The notes: generated from the letters alone by a model not told the origin. A DNA stretch of 64,000 nt from RPQJ01 sp963700045 (GCA_963700045.1 CAVOWK010000006.1:35803-99802), one strand, 5' to 3'. Shown: positions 1 through 9,429, counted from the first letter of the stretch. Translations and numbers: made by a program.

Positions 1-960
1 CGGCAGAAGGCCGCATTGCTGGGTGTGAGCCAGGCCGAAGCGGTGCAGGTGCTGGCGGCAGGGCTCGGCGGTCTCGATGCCACGTACGTGCAGATCGGCC
101 GTGAAAACTATCCGATTCCGGTGCGGCTGGAACTCGACGTGCCGGACAAGGCCGACCTGTCCGGTGTTCTCGCGCTGCAGGTCCGCACACGGGGCGGCGC
201 GAGCGTCGCGCTTTCGGAGGTCGCAATCGTCGAACGCAAGCCCTGGGACAGTGCGATCTATCACAAGGACCTGTTGCCGCTGACATTCGTCACCGCGGAC
301 GCCGTCGGTGAGACCGACAGCCCGCTGTACGGCATGTTCGACCTGGTCGGGGCGCTCAAGCGCCAACTGCCCCCGGGCGTGGAACTCGAGCAGCGCTTCT
401 TCAGCCAGCCGGCCGACCCCTATCGGCCGAGCCTGAAGTGGGATGGCGAGTGGCAGATCACGTTCGAGACGTTCCGTGACATGGGACTCGCGTACTCGGT
501 GGGCCTGATCCTGATCTACCTGCTGGTCGTCGCGCAGTTCGGTTCCTATGCCGTGCCGCTGGTGATCATGGCGCCGATACCGCTCACGATCATCGGCGTG
601 CTGCCGGGACATGCGCTGCTCGGAGCGCAGTTCACCGCGACCTCGATGATCGGCATGATCGCGCTCGCCGGCATCATCGTCCGCAACTCCATCCTGCTCG
701 TGGACTTCATCAACGTCGAGCTGGCGCAGGGGCGGGACCTGGCCGATGCGGTCATCCGCTCGGCGGCCGTGCGTGCGCGGCCCATCGCGCTCACCGCGGT
801 GGCCGCCATGACCGGCGCGTTCTTCATCCTCGACGATCCCATCTTCAACGGGCTCGCCGTGTCGCTGATCTTCGGCATCCTCGTCTCGACGGTGCTGACG
901 CTGGTGCTGATCCCGATCCTCTACTTCAGTTATCGCAACCGCACGATCAAGGCCGCGTAA
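1..960 (+). CDS. RND efflux transporter permease subunit, C-terminal part (5' end cut by window)
   Basis: Inner-membrane pump of the AcrB/HAE1-like RND superfamily, which uses the proton gradient to expel substrates through a periplasmic adaptor and outer-membrane channel. The frame is open from base 1, so only about the last 319 codons are present. The visible part has the end of the second periplasmic loop, then the usual C-terminal membrane bundle: helices around VGLILIYLLVVAQFGSYAVP, a MIGMIALAGIIVRNSILLVD segment (the conserved GIVVxNxILLVD region of RND pumps) and a final hydrophobic helix ending LVLIPILYF. Twenty bases separate it from the sulfide:quinone oxidoreductase gene, and a TolC-like gene follows, so this is the downstream end of a tripartite efflux operon. 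The substrate cannot be read from this fragment. Confidence 0.88.
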   Translation, partial: RQKAALLGVSQAEAVQVLAAGLGGLDATYVQIGRENYPIPVRLELDVPDKADLSGVLALQVRTRGGASVALSEVAIVERKPWDSAIYHKDLLPLTFVTADAVGETDSPLYGMFDLVGALKRQLPPGVELEQRFFSQPADPYRPSLKWDGEWQITFETFRDMGLAYSVGLILIYLLVVAQFGSYAVPLVIMAPIPLTIIGVLPGHALLGAQFTATSMIGMIALAGIIVRNSILLVDFINVELAQGRDLADAVIRSAAVRARPIALTAVAAMTGAFFILDDPIFNGLAVSLIFGILVSTVLTLVLIPILYFSYRNRTIKAA

Positions 961-980
961 CGGCCAGGGGGAATGCAGTC

Positions 981-2252
981 ATGGCAAAGGTCGTAATTCT
1001 CGGCGCAGGCCTGGGTGGTGTCGCCTGCGCGTACGAAATGAAGAAGAAACTGGGCGCCGCGCACCAGGTAACGCTGGTGGGCAGCTCGCCGTACTTCGAG
1101 TTCACGCCGTCGAATCCGTGGGTGGCCGTCGGCTGGCGCAAACCCGAGCAGACCCGGGTCGAACTTGCAGGGCCGCTGGCCGCCAAGGACGTGCGCTGGC
1201 TGCCGAAGTTCGTGCAGGCCATCGATGCGGTCAATTCGAAGCTGCTGCTGCAGGACGGCACCGAAGAGCCGTACGACTACCTCGCCATCACGACCGGTCC
1301 AAAGCTCGCCTTCGACGAAGTGCCGGGCCTCGGTCCGAACGGGCACACCGTCTCGATCTGCACGCAGGCGCATGCGCTCGCTGCCTGGGAGCAGTACCAG
1401 GAGTTCGTGAAGAATCCCGGCCCGATCGTGGTGGGCGCCGCAGGCAGCGCCAGCTGCTTCGGTCCCGCGTACGAGATGGCGATGATCCTCGACACCGACC
1501 TGCGCCGGCGCAAGATCCGCGACAAGGTGCCGATGACCTACGTGTCGTCGGAACCCTACATCGGCCACATGGGGCTCGGCGGCGTGGGTGACAGCAAGGG
1601 GCTGATGGAGTCGACGCTGCGCCAGCGGCACATCCAGTGGGTCACGAACTCGAAGGTGACATCGGTCGAGCCCGGCACGGTCAACGCCACCGAGTTCAAC
1701 GACGACGGCACGGTGCGCAAGGAGCACAAGCTGCCGTTCAAGTTCGCGATGATCCTGCCGGCGTTCAAGGGCGTCGATGCCGTCGCTGCGGTGCCGGAAC
1801 TCTGCAACCCACGCGGCTTCGTCCTGATCGACGAGCACCAGCGCTCGAAGAAGTACCGCAACATCTTCTCGGCCGGCGTCTGCGTCGCGATCCCACCCGT
1901 CGAGGTGACGCCGGTGCCCACCGGTGCGCCGAAGACCGGCTACATGATCGAGTCGATGGTGAGCGCGATCTGCGAGAACATCGCCGCGGAACTGAACGGC
2001 CAGCCGACGGTCGCGCGCGGCACGTGGAATGCGATCTGCCTGGCGGACTTCGGCGACACCGGCGCCGCGTTCGTCGCGCTGCCGCAGATTCCGCCGCGCA
2101 ACGTCACGTGGGCGAGGGAAGGAAAATGGGTGCACCTGGCAAAGGTGGCTTTCGAGAAGTATTTCCTGCGCAAGGTGAAGACGGGCTCGGTCGCGCCGCT
2201 CTACGAGAAATACGTGCTGAGTACGCTGGGCATCGAGGCCCTCAAGAAATGA
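981..2252 (+). CDS. Sulfide:quinone oxidoreductase-like FAD flavoprotein
   Basis: Predicted membrane-associated flavoprotein that oxidises sulfide to sulfur or polysulfide and reduces the quinone pool. The 423-residue protein starts with an FAD-binding Rossmann motif (GAGLGG, residues 8-13). It has cysteines at 127 (SICTQ), 159 (SASCF) and 353 (AICLAD); these match the positions of the three redox cysteines known in type I SQR such as the Rhodobacter capsulatus enzyme. A second FAD segment lies near NIFSAGV (about 294-300). A GGGGGA Shine-Dalgarno lies about 10 bases before the ATG. It sits between an RND pump gene and a TolC-like gene, whose start overlaps its stop (ATGATG over TGA). A flavocytochrome c sulfide dehydrogenase-like role is the main alternative, but there is no Tat signal or haem partner. 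Confidence 0.82.
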   Translation: MAKVVILGAGLGGVACAYEMKKKLGAAHQVTLVGSSPYFEFTPSNPWVAVGWRKPEQTRVELAGPLAAKDVRWLPKFVQAIDAVNSKLLLQDGTEEPYDYLAITTGPKLAFDEVPGLGPNGHTVSICTQAHALAAWEQYQEFVKNPGPIVVGAAGSASCFGPAYEMAMILDTDLRRRKIRDKVPMTYVSSEPYIGHMGLGGVGDSKGLMESTLRQRHIQWVTNSKVTSVEPGTVNATEFNDDGTVRKEHKLPFKFAMILPAFKGVDAVAAVPELCNPRGFVLIDEHQRSKKYRNIFSAGVCVAIPPVEVTPVPTGAPKTGYMIESMVSAICENIAAELNGQPTVARGTWNAICLADFGDTGAAFVALPQIPPRNVTWAREGKWVHLAKVAFEKYFLRKVKTGSVAPLYEKYVLSTLGIEALKK

Positions 2253-3548
2253 TGCAAGCTCGCGGTGCAGCCATCGCCGCCGCTTTGGCGGCGATGCTCA
2301 CGTGCCACGTCGGCCATGGCGAGACACTGGATGACGCGTGGGCGCTGGCCCTGCAGCCAGGATCATTCGCTCGCGGCGGCGCGCAACCAGGCCGAGGCCG
2401 CGGGCTTCGAGGCGCAGGCGGCGCGCGCCCAGCGCTGGCCGACGATCGCAGTGGGTGGCTCCTACACGCAGCTCGACGATTCGCCCGCGTTCGATTTCTC
2501 GTTCACCGGGCTGCCGCTCACGCCACCCGAGCTGTTCGAGGACGACAGCTTCTTGATGGGTTCGGCGAGCATCACCGTGCCGCTGTTCACCAGTGGGCGC
2601 ATCTCGTCGAGCATAGCCGCTGCCGAGGCGCGCGAGCGCGGCGTCGGCGCCCAGGTCACGGCTGCGACGGCGGACGTCAAGCTGGCCGTCGCCGACTCGT
2701 ACGTCGAAGTGCTGCGGGCCCGCAAGGCGCACGGAGTCGCGAGCAGCAACGTGCAGACGCTCGAGGCGCTGACCCGCGATACCACCAGCATGTTCGAGCG
2801 CGAGCTGGTGCCGAAGAACGAATTGCTGGCTGTACAGGTGGCGCTGGCCGACGCGCGTCAGAACGAGCTGCGCGCGGCGAACGCGGCGGAAGTGGCCGCC
2901 GCCGCATACAACCGCCGCCTTGGCGCACCGCTGGACCGGCCGGTGGAGTTGAGCGAGACGCTCGCCGTGCCTGTGGAGCTTGCGCAGGACCTGCCGGCGC
3001 TGGTGGAGCAGGCGAAGTCGCGGCGCGCTGAACTCGACGCGTTCGACGCGCAGGCTGAAGCCTACGGCCAGCTTGCGCGCACCGAGCGCTCGCGCGTACT
3101 GCCGCAGATTGCCTTGAGCGGTGGCTACCAGTACCTGGAGAACCAGTTCCTCGATGACGAGACCGTCGGCATGGCAGGAATCGGCGTGCAGTGGGCGATG
3201 TTCGACGGCGGCCAGTCGCGCAAGCGGGCGGCGGCGCTCGATCGTAACCGTCGCGCGACGGAGCAGCAGCGCGCTGAAGCATCCAGCCAGATCGAGTTGC
3301 AGGTGCGTCAGGCCTACCTCGGCATCCAGGAATCGCGCCAGCGGGTAGCAGTGACGGCGCAGGCGGCGGAGCAGGCGGACGAGAACCTGCGCATCGCCCG
3401 CGAACGCTACACGGCGGGCCTGGGCACGCAGACTCAGCTGCTCCAGGCGGAGACGCTGCGGGTGCAGGCGCTCAGGAACCGGGACGACGCCACGCTGGAT
3501 GCCGGACTCGCGCAGCTGCGGCTCGCTCGCGCCGTCGGGGCGCTCTGA
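2249..3548 (+). CDS. TolC-family outer membrane efflux protein, frameshifted near the N-terminus
   Basis: Outer-membrane channel of a tripartite efflux system. Translation from the ATG at 2249, overlapping the SQR stop, gives a signal peptide (MMQARGAAIAAALAAMLTC) and the TolC-like start GETLDDAWALALQ. The family-like continuation QDHSLAAARNQAEAAGF is in another frame. One extra C at about 2356-2357 (CAG C CAG) explains the break. After it the frame is open to 3548, with two OEP repeats rich in coiled-coil residues and conserved elements such as RxRYxAGLGTQTQLLQAE near the end. A start at GTG 2265 would avoid the frameshift but gives an arginine-rich N-terminus with no signal peptide, so I reject it. 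It completes an RND-SQR-TolC operon. The indel may be a sequencing error. Confidence 0.8.
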
Positions 3549-3574
3549 AGCAACGAGTCAGCGAAGAACGGATA

Positions 3575-3813
3575 GGGCAGGGATCGGCGGGCCGGGTCGT
3601 CCTGGCCGCCCCAAGGTCGAACGCGCAACGCTCGAGCGCAGGAGCGAGGCGGAACTGAGCGATGCACGGCGGTTCTGCGCTGGAACGGGAGCGAGGCGAT
3701 CGGTGTCGAGCGAGGAGCGCCGTGCATCGCGCAGTGCCCCTCGCTCCTGCGACTCGAGCGAAGGCGTGAGACCATGGGGCGGCCAGGACGACCCGGCCCG
3801 CCGATCCCTGCCC
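3575..3813. repeat. 239-bp inverted-repeat element with perfect 39-bp arms
   Basis: The outer arms 3575-3613 and 3775-3813 are exact reverse complements over 39 bases. Inside them a second pair (about 3622-3665 and 3720-3764) is also complementary with mismatches, so almost the whole segment could fold into one long hairpin. It lies between the convergent TolC-like gene and the D-aminoacylase gene. No protein is supported. It may be a dispersed palindromic element, a MITE or a very large bidirectional terminator; copies elsewhere in the genome would distinguish these. Confidence 0.85.
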
Positions 3814-3837
3814 GAAACGCTCCGGCGGATCGTCCTC

Positions 3838-5667
3838 TCAGCCCGCCCGCAGCGCGCGACCGAGCCGCTTGCTGCCGAGCGCCGGCATGAATCCGACACC
3901 GTCCCAGACCTGCTCGCCGGCAATGAACACCGCGGTGACGACGCCGTCGGAACGGTTGACCAGCTGCTCGTGCTCGAAGATGTCGCGATAAACCATGCGC
4001 CGGTTTGCGTCAGTGTCGTACGTCCGCAGTGCATCCGGGTCGATCAACACCACGTCCGCCTGTGCGCCGACATCGAGCCGCCCCGCGTCCACGCCGAAGA
4101 ACTCCGCGGGTTCGCGCGTCAGCCGGCGGGCGGCCTTCGCGACCATCTCCAGCGACTCGCGTGCCGCAACCTGCAGCGTGAGCAGGTTGCCGTCGAAGAA
4201 CGCCAGGTTGATCAGGTGCGCGCCGCTGTCGTTGAACCCCGGCAGCAGGTGCTTGTGGAACAGCAGGTCGCGCAGGATTTCCGGACGGTCGTTGGCGATG
4301 ATGAACCACCAGCGCAGGTCACGGTCGTAGCGGCGGAACAAGTGCAGCAGGAATTCGCCGTCCCTGCGCATCGGCCTCGGGAACGAGTCGAACGCGTCGG
4401 ACTCCGTGGTACTGCGCGCTGCGGAGCGATCCCCCGCCTGGAACTGCAGCAGGCGTCGATGCACCGCGCCGAACGTCTCGCCGCACCATTCCGGCACCGG
4501 CACGCGCTCGATGTGGAGCGCATCAAGATCACGATTGAACGTCGAGACCGCGCCCGAGTCGTGCCATTCGCGCACGAACAGCGCGCCGAAGTCCGCCGCG
4601 TCCATTTCGCGCTGCCGACCCGCCGCGTCTTCTATCTCCAGCGACATCAGCCGCCGCGACGACTCGAACTCCTCGAAGATCGGGCAGATCGCGCCTTCCG
4701 CGAACATGCGGAACGGCGTGCCGAGTACCTGGAAGTGGAACCTGCCGTTCACGAGCCTGGAATTCAGCAGGTTCGCTATGATCGGAAACAGCTTGTACGT
4801 GTTGCGCTCGTGCGTGAGATCGACGGCCGTGAGCGCACTGGTCTTGAGCGGCTTGCCGAACAGGCGGCCACTGGTCAGGAAGAAGCGCAGGAACGTCTTC
4901 GCGCGGTGCGCAGCGTCCGGCGTGCACTGCCAGACGCGATCGTGGCTGCGCACGACGTCGAGCAATTCCTTCAACTCTGACCACGACGCGTGCTGCGCCG
5001 GAATGCGCTCGCTCTTGTGCGGGTCGTTGGCGAGGTAATGGAACGGGATCGAGTCCGTCGACAGGCCCGCGTAACCCTGCAACATCGCTTCCCCGAGCAG
5101 GGTGCGCATGCGCCCGCGTTCGGTTGCAGTGGGTTCACGCGTAACGGCGGCGTCCGTGCTGCCCATGGCTTCGATCCGCAGCATCGAATGCGGCAGCAAC
5201 GGCACGACGTTCGGGCCGAGTGGCAACTGGTCGAGGTGTGAAAAATACTCACCTGTCGTGTGCCAGTCGATGCGGTCCACGACCTTGCGCAGCACGGGCT
5301 TCGGCATGTTCTCGACGCGCGTGAAGCAGTCCAGGATCGGATCGTCACTGTTGCGACGCTGAGCGCCGAACGCGGTGCCAAGACTGCAGTTGCCGACGAC
5401 GACCGTCGTCGTGCCGTGTCGAACCGATTCCGGCAGGCCGGGTGCGAGTTCGACCTCGAGGTCGAGGTGCGTGTGGATGTCGAGCAGTCCCGGCAGCAGC
5501 CAACGCCCGGTGGCGTCGACAACCTGCTCGGCGCGGTCGAGCGCCAGGCCAGGGCCGCGAGCTGCGATCTTGCCGCCCGCGATTGCAATGTCCTCTACGG
5601 CAGATGGGCCGCCCGTGCCATCGAACACGCGCGCGCCGCGAATCAGGATCTGCCAATCCGGGTGCAT
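3838..5667 (-). CDS. Amidohydrolase family protein, D-aminoacylase-like
   Basis: Predicted N-acyl-D-amino-acid deacylase-like hydrolase of the amidohydrolase superfamily. The 609-residue product has the typical small N-terminal beta-sandwich (IRGARVFDGTGG, residues 9-20), the metal-binding HTHLD motif (about 65-69), and a closing segment with GSHxI-like NDSGAHL and the DVGAQADVVLID turn before the C-terminal beta strand. It is longer than classical D-aminoacylases (about 480 residues) but fits the larger amidohydrolase family 3 proteins. It is the last gene of a minus-strand cluster with an FAD dehydrogenase, a symporter and an aminotransferase, suggesting catabolism of an amino-acid-derived compound. 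Exact substrate not determinable. Confidence 0.8.
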   Translation of the reverse strand: MHPDWQILIRGARVFDGTGGPSAVEDIAIAGGKIAARGPGLALDRAEQVVDATGRWLLPGLLDIHTHLDLEVELAPGLPESVRHGTTTVVVGNCSLGTAFGAQRRNSDDPILDCFTRVENMPKPVLRKVVDRIDWHTTGEYFSHLDQLPLGPNVVPLLPHSMLRIEAMGSTDAAVTREPTATERGRMRTLLGEAMLQGYAGLSTDSIPFHYLANDPHKSERIPAQHASWSELKELLDVVRSHDRVWQCTPDAAHRAKTFLRFFLTSGRLFGKPLKTSALTAVDLTHERNTYKLFPIIANLLNSRLVNGRFHFQVLGTPFRMFAEGAICPIFEEFESSRRLMSLEIEDAAGRQREMDAADFGALFVREWHDSGAVSTFNRDLDALHIERVPVPEWCGETFGAVHRRLLQFQAGDRSAARSTTESDAFDSFPRPMRRDGEFLLHLFRRYDRDLRWWFIIANDRPEILRDLLFHKHLLPGFNDSGAHLINLAFFDGNLLTLQVAARESLEMVAKAARRLTREPAEFFGVDAGRLDVGAQADVVLIDPDALRTYDTDANRRMVYRDIFEHEQLVNRSDGVVTAVFIAGEQVWDGVGFMPALGSKRLGRALRAG

Positions 5668-5716
5668 GAGGTGACTGCCTGCCTAGGTCGTCGGTGGGTC
5701 GGGGGTTGGCTGCGGC

Positions 5717-7090
5717 TCAGCCGGGCAGCACACGCCCCGGATTCAGGATGCCTTGCGGGTCGAGCGCCTGCTTCAGTTTCTGCATCAATGCAATCTCGGC
5801 TGGACTGCGGCACAGGCTGAGCCATGGCTGCTTTTCGCGACCGATGCCATGTTCAGCTGAGACGGAACCACCCCGCGATGCCAGCGGCTCGTAGACGCAG
5901 CACTCGATGCCGTGGCGCGCCTCGGCGCTGGGCGGTCCCGCTGCGATGATGTGCAGGTTGCCGTCGCCCAGGTGACCGAACACGAACCGGCTGTAGGCTG
6001 GCCACTCGCGCTCGAGACGCCCCACGACTTCGGTAACGTATCCTTCCATCTCCGCGAGCGGCAGGCTGACGTCGAACGCAACCGGCATGCCGAGCCGGAA
6101 AATCGCTTCGACGTCGTCGCGCAACGCCCACAACGCATCGCGCTGGGCCTCGGACGCACACACCACGGCATCGACCACCAGTCCCGCCTCGATCGCGGCC
6201 GCAATCGCTTCCTCGAACTGCGCCTGGTCCCGCGTCGGGTCGCCACCTGCGCTTTCGACCAGCACGTAGTAGTCGTGCGTCTGCGGCAATGGCGGGGTTC
6301 CCTTCGACGGCGGTGTCGTCACCAACCGGTAGAACTCGTTCCACATCAGCTCGAATGCCGACAGCGAGCCGCCGAGCGCGCCGTCGATGTGCTTCAGGAA
6401 GCGGGTCACGTCGGCGAACGACGGGCATGCCACCAACGCCGACTGCGTGCTGCGCGGACTTTCGCGCAGGCGCAGGACCAGCCGCGTGATGACGCCCAGC
6501 GTCCCCTCGGTGCCGATGAACAGCTGCTTCACGTCGTAGGCCGCGTTGTTCTTGATCATGCGGTTCATCGCAGGAATCACCGTGCCGTCGGCGAGCACGG
6601 CTTCGAGTCCCAGCACCGAGTCGCGCGTCATGCCGTACCGGATCACGCCATTGCCGCCCGCATTGGTGGCGGCGCTGCCACCGATGTGTGCCGAGCCGCG
6701 CGCGCCGAAGTCCACCGGATACAGCAGCCCGTGTTTCTCCGCTTCTTCCTGGATGCGCTGGACGGCTACGCCTGCTTCGACCGTCATCGTGCGGCCGACC
6801 GGATCGATCGATTCGATGCGATGCATGCGCTCGAGCGAAAGCGCGATCTCGTGCTCGCTGGCGACGCTGCCCTGCACCAGGCCGGTGAGGCCGCCGAACA
6901 GCACGACCGGTTGACCGCTTGCGTGGCACTCGGCCAGCACGCGCGAGACTTCGTCCGTGCTGCCGGGCCGCACGATCGCCCTCGCCTGGCAGGGGCGACG
7001 ATCCGCCCAGCCCACGGCGCGCGAACGAACCTGTTCGCCGGTGAGGACGTTCGCGTCGCCAACGATGGCGGTGAGTTTCTCGAGCAGCAT
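5717..7090 (-). CDS. FAD-binding oxidoreductase, D-lactate/glycolate/2-hydroxyacid dehydrogenase type
   Basis: Flavoenzyme of the VAO/PCMH family, likely oxidising a 2-hydroxy acid and passing electrons to the quinone pool or another acceptor. The 457 residues include the FAD_binding_4 domain (about 30-215) with the characteristic VLFGGLTGLVQGSVA and GGSAATNAGGNGVIRYGMTR segments, and a C-terminal FAD-oxidase domain with FGHLGDGNLH (about 375) and the EHGIG motif (about 428), both hallmarks of GlcD/D-lactate dehydrogenases. It is 15 bases downstream of the symporter gene, so co-transcription with the aminotransferase-symporter cluster is likely. No Fe-S domain or GlcE/GlcF partner is nearby. 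Confidence 0.85.
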   Translation of the reverse strand: MLLEKLTAIVGDANVLTGEQVRSRAVGWADRRPCQARAIVRPGSTDEVSRVLAECHASGQPVVLFGGLTGLVQGSVASEHEIALSLERMHRIESIDPVGRTMTVEAGVAVQRIQEEAEKHGLLYPVDFGARGSAHIGGSAATNAGGNGVIRYGMTRDSVLGLEAVLADGTVIPAMNRMIKNNAAYDVKQLFIGTEGTLGVITRLVLRLRESPRSTQSALVACPSFADVTRFLKHIDGALGGSLSAFELMWNEFYRLVTTPPSKGTPPLPQTHDYYVLVESAGGDPTRDQAQFEEAIAAAIEAGLVVDAVVCASEAQRDALWALRDDVEAIFRLGMPVAFDVSLPLAEMEGYVTEVVGRLEREWPAYSRFVFGHLGDGNLHIIAAGPPSAEARHGIECCVYEPLASRGGSVSAEHGIGREKQPWLSLCRSPAEIALMQKLKQALDPQGILNPGRVLPG

Positions 7091-7105
7091 GCAGTGGACT
7101 CCGGA

Positions 7106-7987
7106 CTATTCGATGACCGCCGCAACGGTGCGCGCGTGCCTGCGCCTGAACCAGGTGACGGCGATGCCGGCGGTGGCAATCATTATGATGCCGTACAGCG
7201 CGGCAGGCACGGACGCCACTTCGCTGTCCAGCACCTTCACGGCCACGAAGATCGCGACGGCTGCATTGTGGATGCCGATCTCGAGCGAGATGGACTTCGC
7301 CTGCGGTACCGGCAAGCCGATTATGCGAGGCACGGCGTAGCCGATGGCCAGCGAAACGAGGTTGAGCGTGATGCACGCGAGGCCAACCGTGCCGAAATGC
7401 TGCAACATCGTTTCGCCGGAGTTCGCCAGCGAGATCGCCACGACCAGAGCCAGCAGCAGGACCGAGGCGATGCGGACTGTGCCCGCCGCGCGCAGCGCGG
7501 GTGCCGGCCAGGCGTAGCGCACGAACATGCCGATCAACACCGGCAGAATGATCACGGTCGCGACTTCCATGATCTTCTGCGTCGGCGCCGGGACTTGGAG
7601 TTCGGCGCCGAGGAAGTAGGCCAGCGACCAGTTCATCACCAGCGGCAGCCAGAGCAGTGCCAGCACCGAGTTGATGGCCGTGAGCGTGATGTTCAGCGCG
7701 ACGTCGCCGTGGGCGAGATGGCTGAAGATGTTGGCCATCGCGCCGCCAGGCGAGGCGGCCAGCAACATGAAGCCGACCGCGAGCATCGGCGGCAGGCGGA
7801 ACAGCTGGACGATCGCGAAGGCGACCACCACGAGCACGATCGTCTGCACCAGCAGGCCGACGATTACGGCGCGCGGAAACCGCGCGACCCGGGCGAAGTC
7901 CGCCGGCGTCAATGCGAGGCCGAGACCGAACATGATCACGCCGACAGCCGCCGGCAGCAGAACGGTGGGGATGAGCGTCGGGTCCAA
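7106..7987 (-). CDS. Bile acid:sodium symporter (BASS) family transporter
   Basis: Inner-membrane secondary transporter of 293 residues with nine or ten hydrophobic segments. Visible signatures are VGVIMFGLGLALTPADFARV near the N-terminus and the glycine-rich LAASPGGAMANIFSHLAHGD segment (about 78-97), which corresponds to the Na+-binding crossover region of BASS proteins. Members carry organic anions such as bile acids, pantothenate or 2-keto acids with sodium. Lying between an aminotransferase and a hydroxyacid dehydrogenase, it probably imports the organic acid used by this cluster; that is inference from context. Confidence 0.85.
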   Translation of the reverse strand: MDPTLIPTVLLPAAVGVIMFGLGLALTPADFARVARFPRAVIVGLLVQTIVLVVVAFAIVQLFRLPPMLAVGFMLLAASPGGAMANIFSHLAHGDVALNITLTAINSVLALLWLPLVMNWSLAYFLGAELQVPAPTQKIMEVATVIILPVLIGMFVRYAWPAPALRAAGTVRIASVLLLALVVAISLANSGETMLQHFGTVGLACITLNLVSLAIGYAVPRIIGLPVPQAKSISLEIGIHNAAVAIFVAVKVLDSEVASVPAALYGIIMIATAGIAVTWFRRRHARTVAAVIE

Positions 7988-8024
7988 TTCTTCTCCCTGT
8001 CAGACCCGGATTGGCGCGGCGCCC

Positions 8025-9392
8025 TCAAGACACCAGTGCGCCGGTCACTGCCGCAAAGGCGTCCTGCAGCCGGGCAACCTGGGTTTCGGTGGTCGCCGGA
8101 CACGCCAGCATCATGTTGTGGAACGGGGCGATGAGGCAACCCCGGTTCAGCAGCGCAAGGTGGATCGCCTGCTCCAGCGCCGGTGCGTGTGCCGCCTCTG
8201 CCTGCGTGCCGTTGCGCAGGGGGCCGGGAGCGCAAACGAATTCCACCCGTGCACCGACTCGCACGACGTGCCAGGGCAGCTTGCGCGCGGCAATCGTCGC
8301 TTGCAGGCCGTCCGCGAGCAGGCCGGCCACTCGCTCCATGTGCCGGTAGGCTTCCGGTGTCATGACTTGCTCCAGCGTGGCACGCATCGCGGCCAGCGCA
8401 AGTGCGTTCGCGGACAACGTCGTGCCCATGCCGGAGTGACCCGGCGGCGTTTGTGTCCTCACGGCGTCCAGGCGGCGAGCCACGTCGTCGGTGAAACCCC
8501 AGACACTGGCCGGGATACCGCCGGCGATGGGTTTGCCCAGCACGAACAGGTCGGGCTCGAGTCCATGGAGGCGCGTGTAGCCGCCGGGGCCGCTCGAGAT
8601 CGTATGCGTTTCATCGATCAGCAGCAGCGTGCCCGTCGCGCGCGTCAGGCGCCTGACCTGGTCGAGGAAACCAGGCTCGGGCAGGACCATGCACGAATTG
8701 GTGAGCACGGGTTCGGTGATCACGCAGGCTACGTCGCCGTGCGCCAACTCGGTTTGCAATCCGTCGACATCGTTGAACTCGACGATCCTCGCAAACTCGG
8801 TGAGGTCCGTGGTCTGGCCCAGGAGGCCGATGCGATGGACGGCTCGCCCGGCGACGAGTCGCACGTAGGTTTCATCGACCGCGCCGTGATAACAGCCGTT
8901 GAAGACCAGGATCTTCGGCCGTCCCGTCACGGCTCGTGCCACGCGCAGCGCGAAGCGATTCGCATCCGTCGCCGTCGTCGCGACCTGCCAGTGCGGCAAG
9001 CCGAAACGCTCGGCGAGCAAGGGCCCCACCGCGATCGCATCTTCGGTGGGCAACATGTACGTCAGGCCCTTGCCGGCCTGTCGCACGATCGCGTCGACAA
9101 CGGCTGGGGGTGAGTGCCCGTACATGGAGCCAGTGTCGCCGAGACAGAAGTCGGCGTACTCGTTGCCGTCGATGTCGCGCAGTGTCGAGCCCTGCGCCGA
9201 TTCGACCAGGAACGGAAACGGCATCGACCAGTCGCGCATCCAGTGCAGCGGCACGCCGTCGTAGAAACCGGCGATGCCATGACCCGTCCGCTGCAGCGAT
9301 CGCGGGTGCGCGTCGACATAGCGACGCTGCTCGGCGGCGAAGATTTCGCCGATCCGCTGCAAAGTTACTCCGCCAAGACAAGCTGTTGCCAC
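8025..9392 (-). CDS. Class III aminotransferase (glutamate-1-semialdehyde aminomutase-like)
   Basis: PLP-dependent enzyme of 455 residues. Visible motifs are the small-molecule cradle DGNEYADFCLGDTGSMYGHS (about 74-93), FNGCYHGAVDE (about 164), the aspartate-containing LLIDETHT (about 257-264, binding the pyridine nitrogen) and the PLP lysine in VLGKPIAGG (about 284-292). It resembles HemL-type aminotransferases but has an extended N-terminus. The trp neighbourhood is divergent and unrelated; the three following minus-strand genes suggest a role in amino acid or amine catabolism. It is probably the first gene of that transcript. The exact amino donor is unknown. Confidence 0.83.
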   Translation of the reverse strand: MATACLGGVTLQRIGEIFAAEQRRYVDAHPRSLQRTGHGIAGFYDGVPLHWMRDWSMPFPFLVESAQGSTLRDIDGNEYADFCLGDTGSMYGHSPPAVVDAIVRQAGKGLTYMLPTEDAIAVGPLLAERFGLPHWQVATTATDANRFALRVARAVTGRPKILVFNGCYHGAVDETYVRLVAGRAVHRIGLLGQTTDLTEFARIVEFNDVDGLQTELAHGDVACVITEPVLTNSCMVLPEPGFLDQVRRLTRATGTLLLIDETHTISSGPGGYTRLHGLEPDLFVLGKPIAGGIPASVWGFTDDVARRLDAVRTQTPPGHSGMGTTLSANALALAAMRATLEQVMTPEAYRHMERVAGLLADGLQATIAARKLPWHVVRVGARVEFVCAPGPLRNGTQAEAAHAPALEQAIHLALLNRGCLIAPFHNMMLACPATTETQVARLQDAFAAVTGALVS

Positions 9393-9429
9393 GCTGGAGA
9401 ACCCCTGGAACTTTCAGGCTCGACAGTTT

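Noticed and set aside
2265..2360. GTG 2265 as start of the TolC-like protein
   Set aside because: The resulting N-terminus is Arg/Ser-rich without a signal peptide, whereas the other frame gives a perfect one before a one-base shift.
5912..8134. Plus-strand 740-codon open frame opposite the FAD dehydrogenase and symporter
   Set aside because: Same shadow pattern; both minus-strand genes have clear family motifs.
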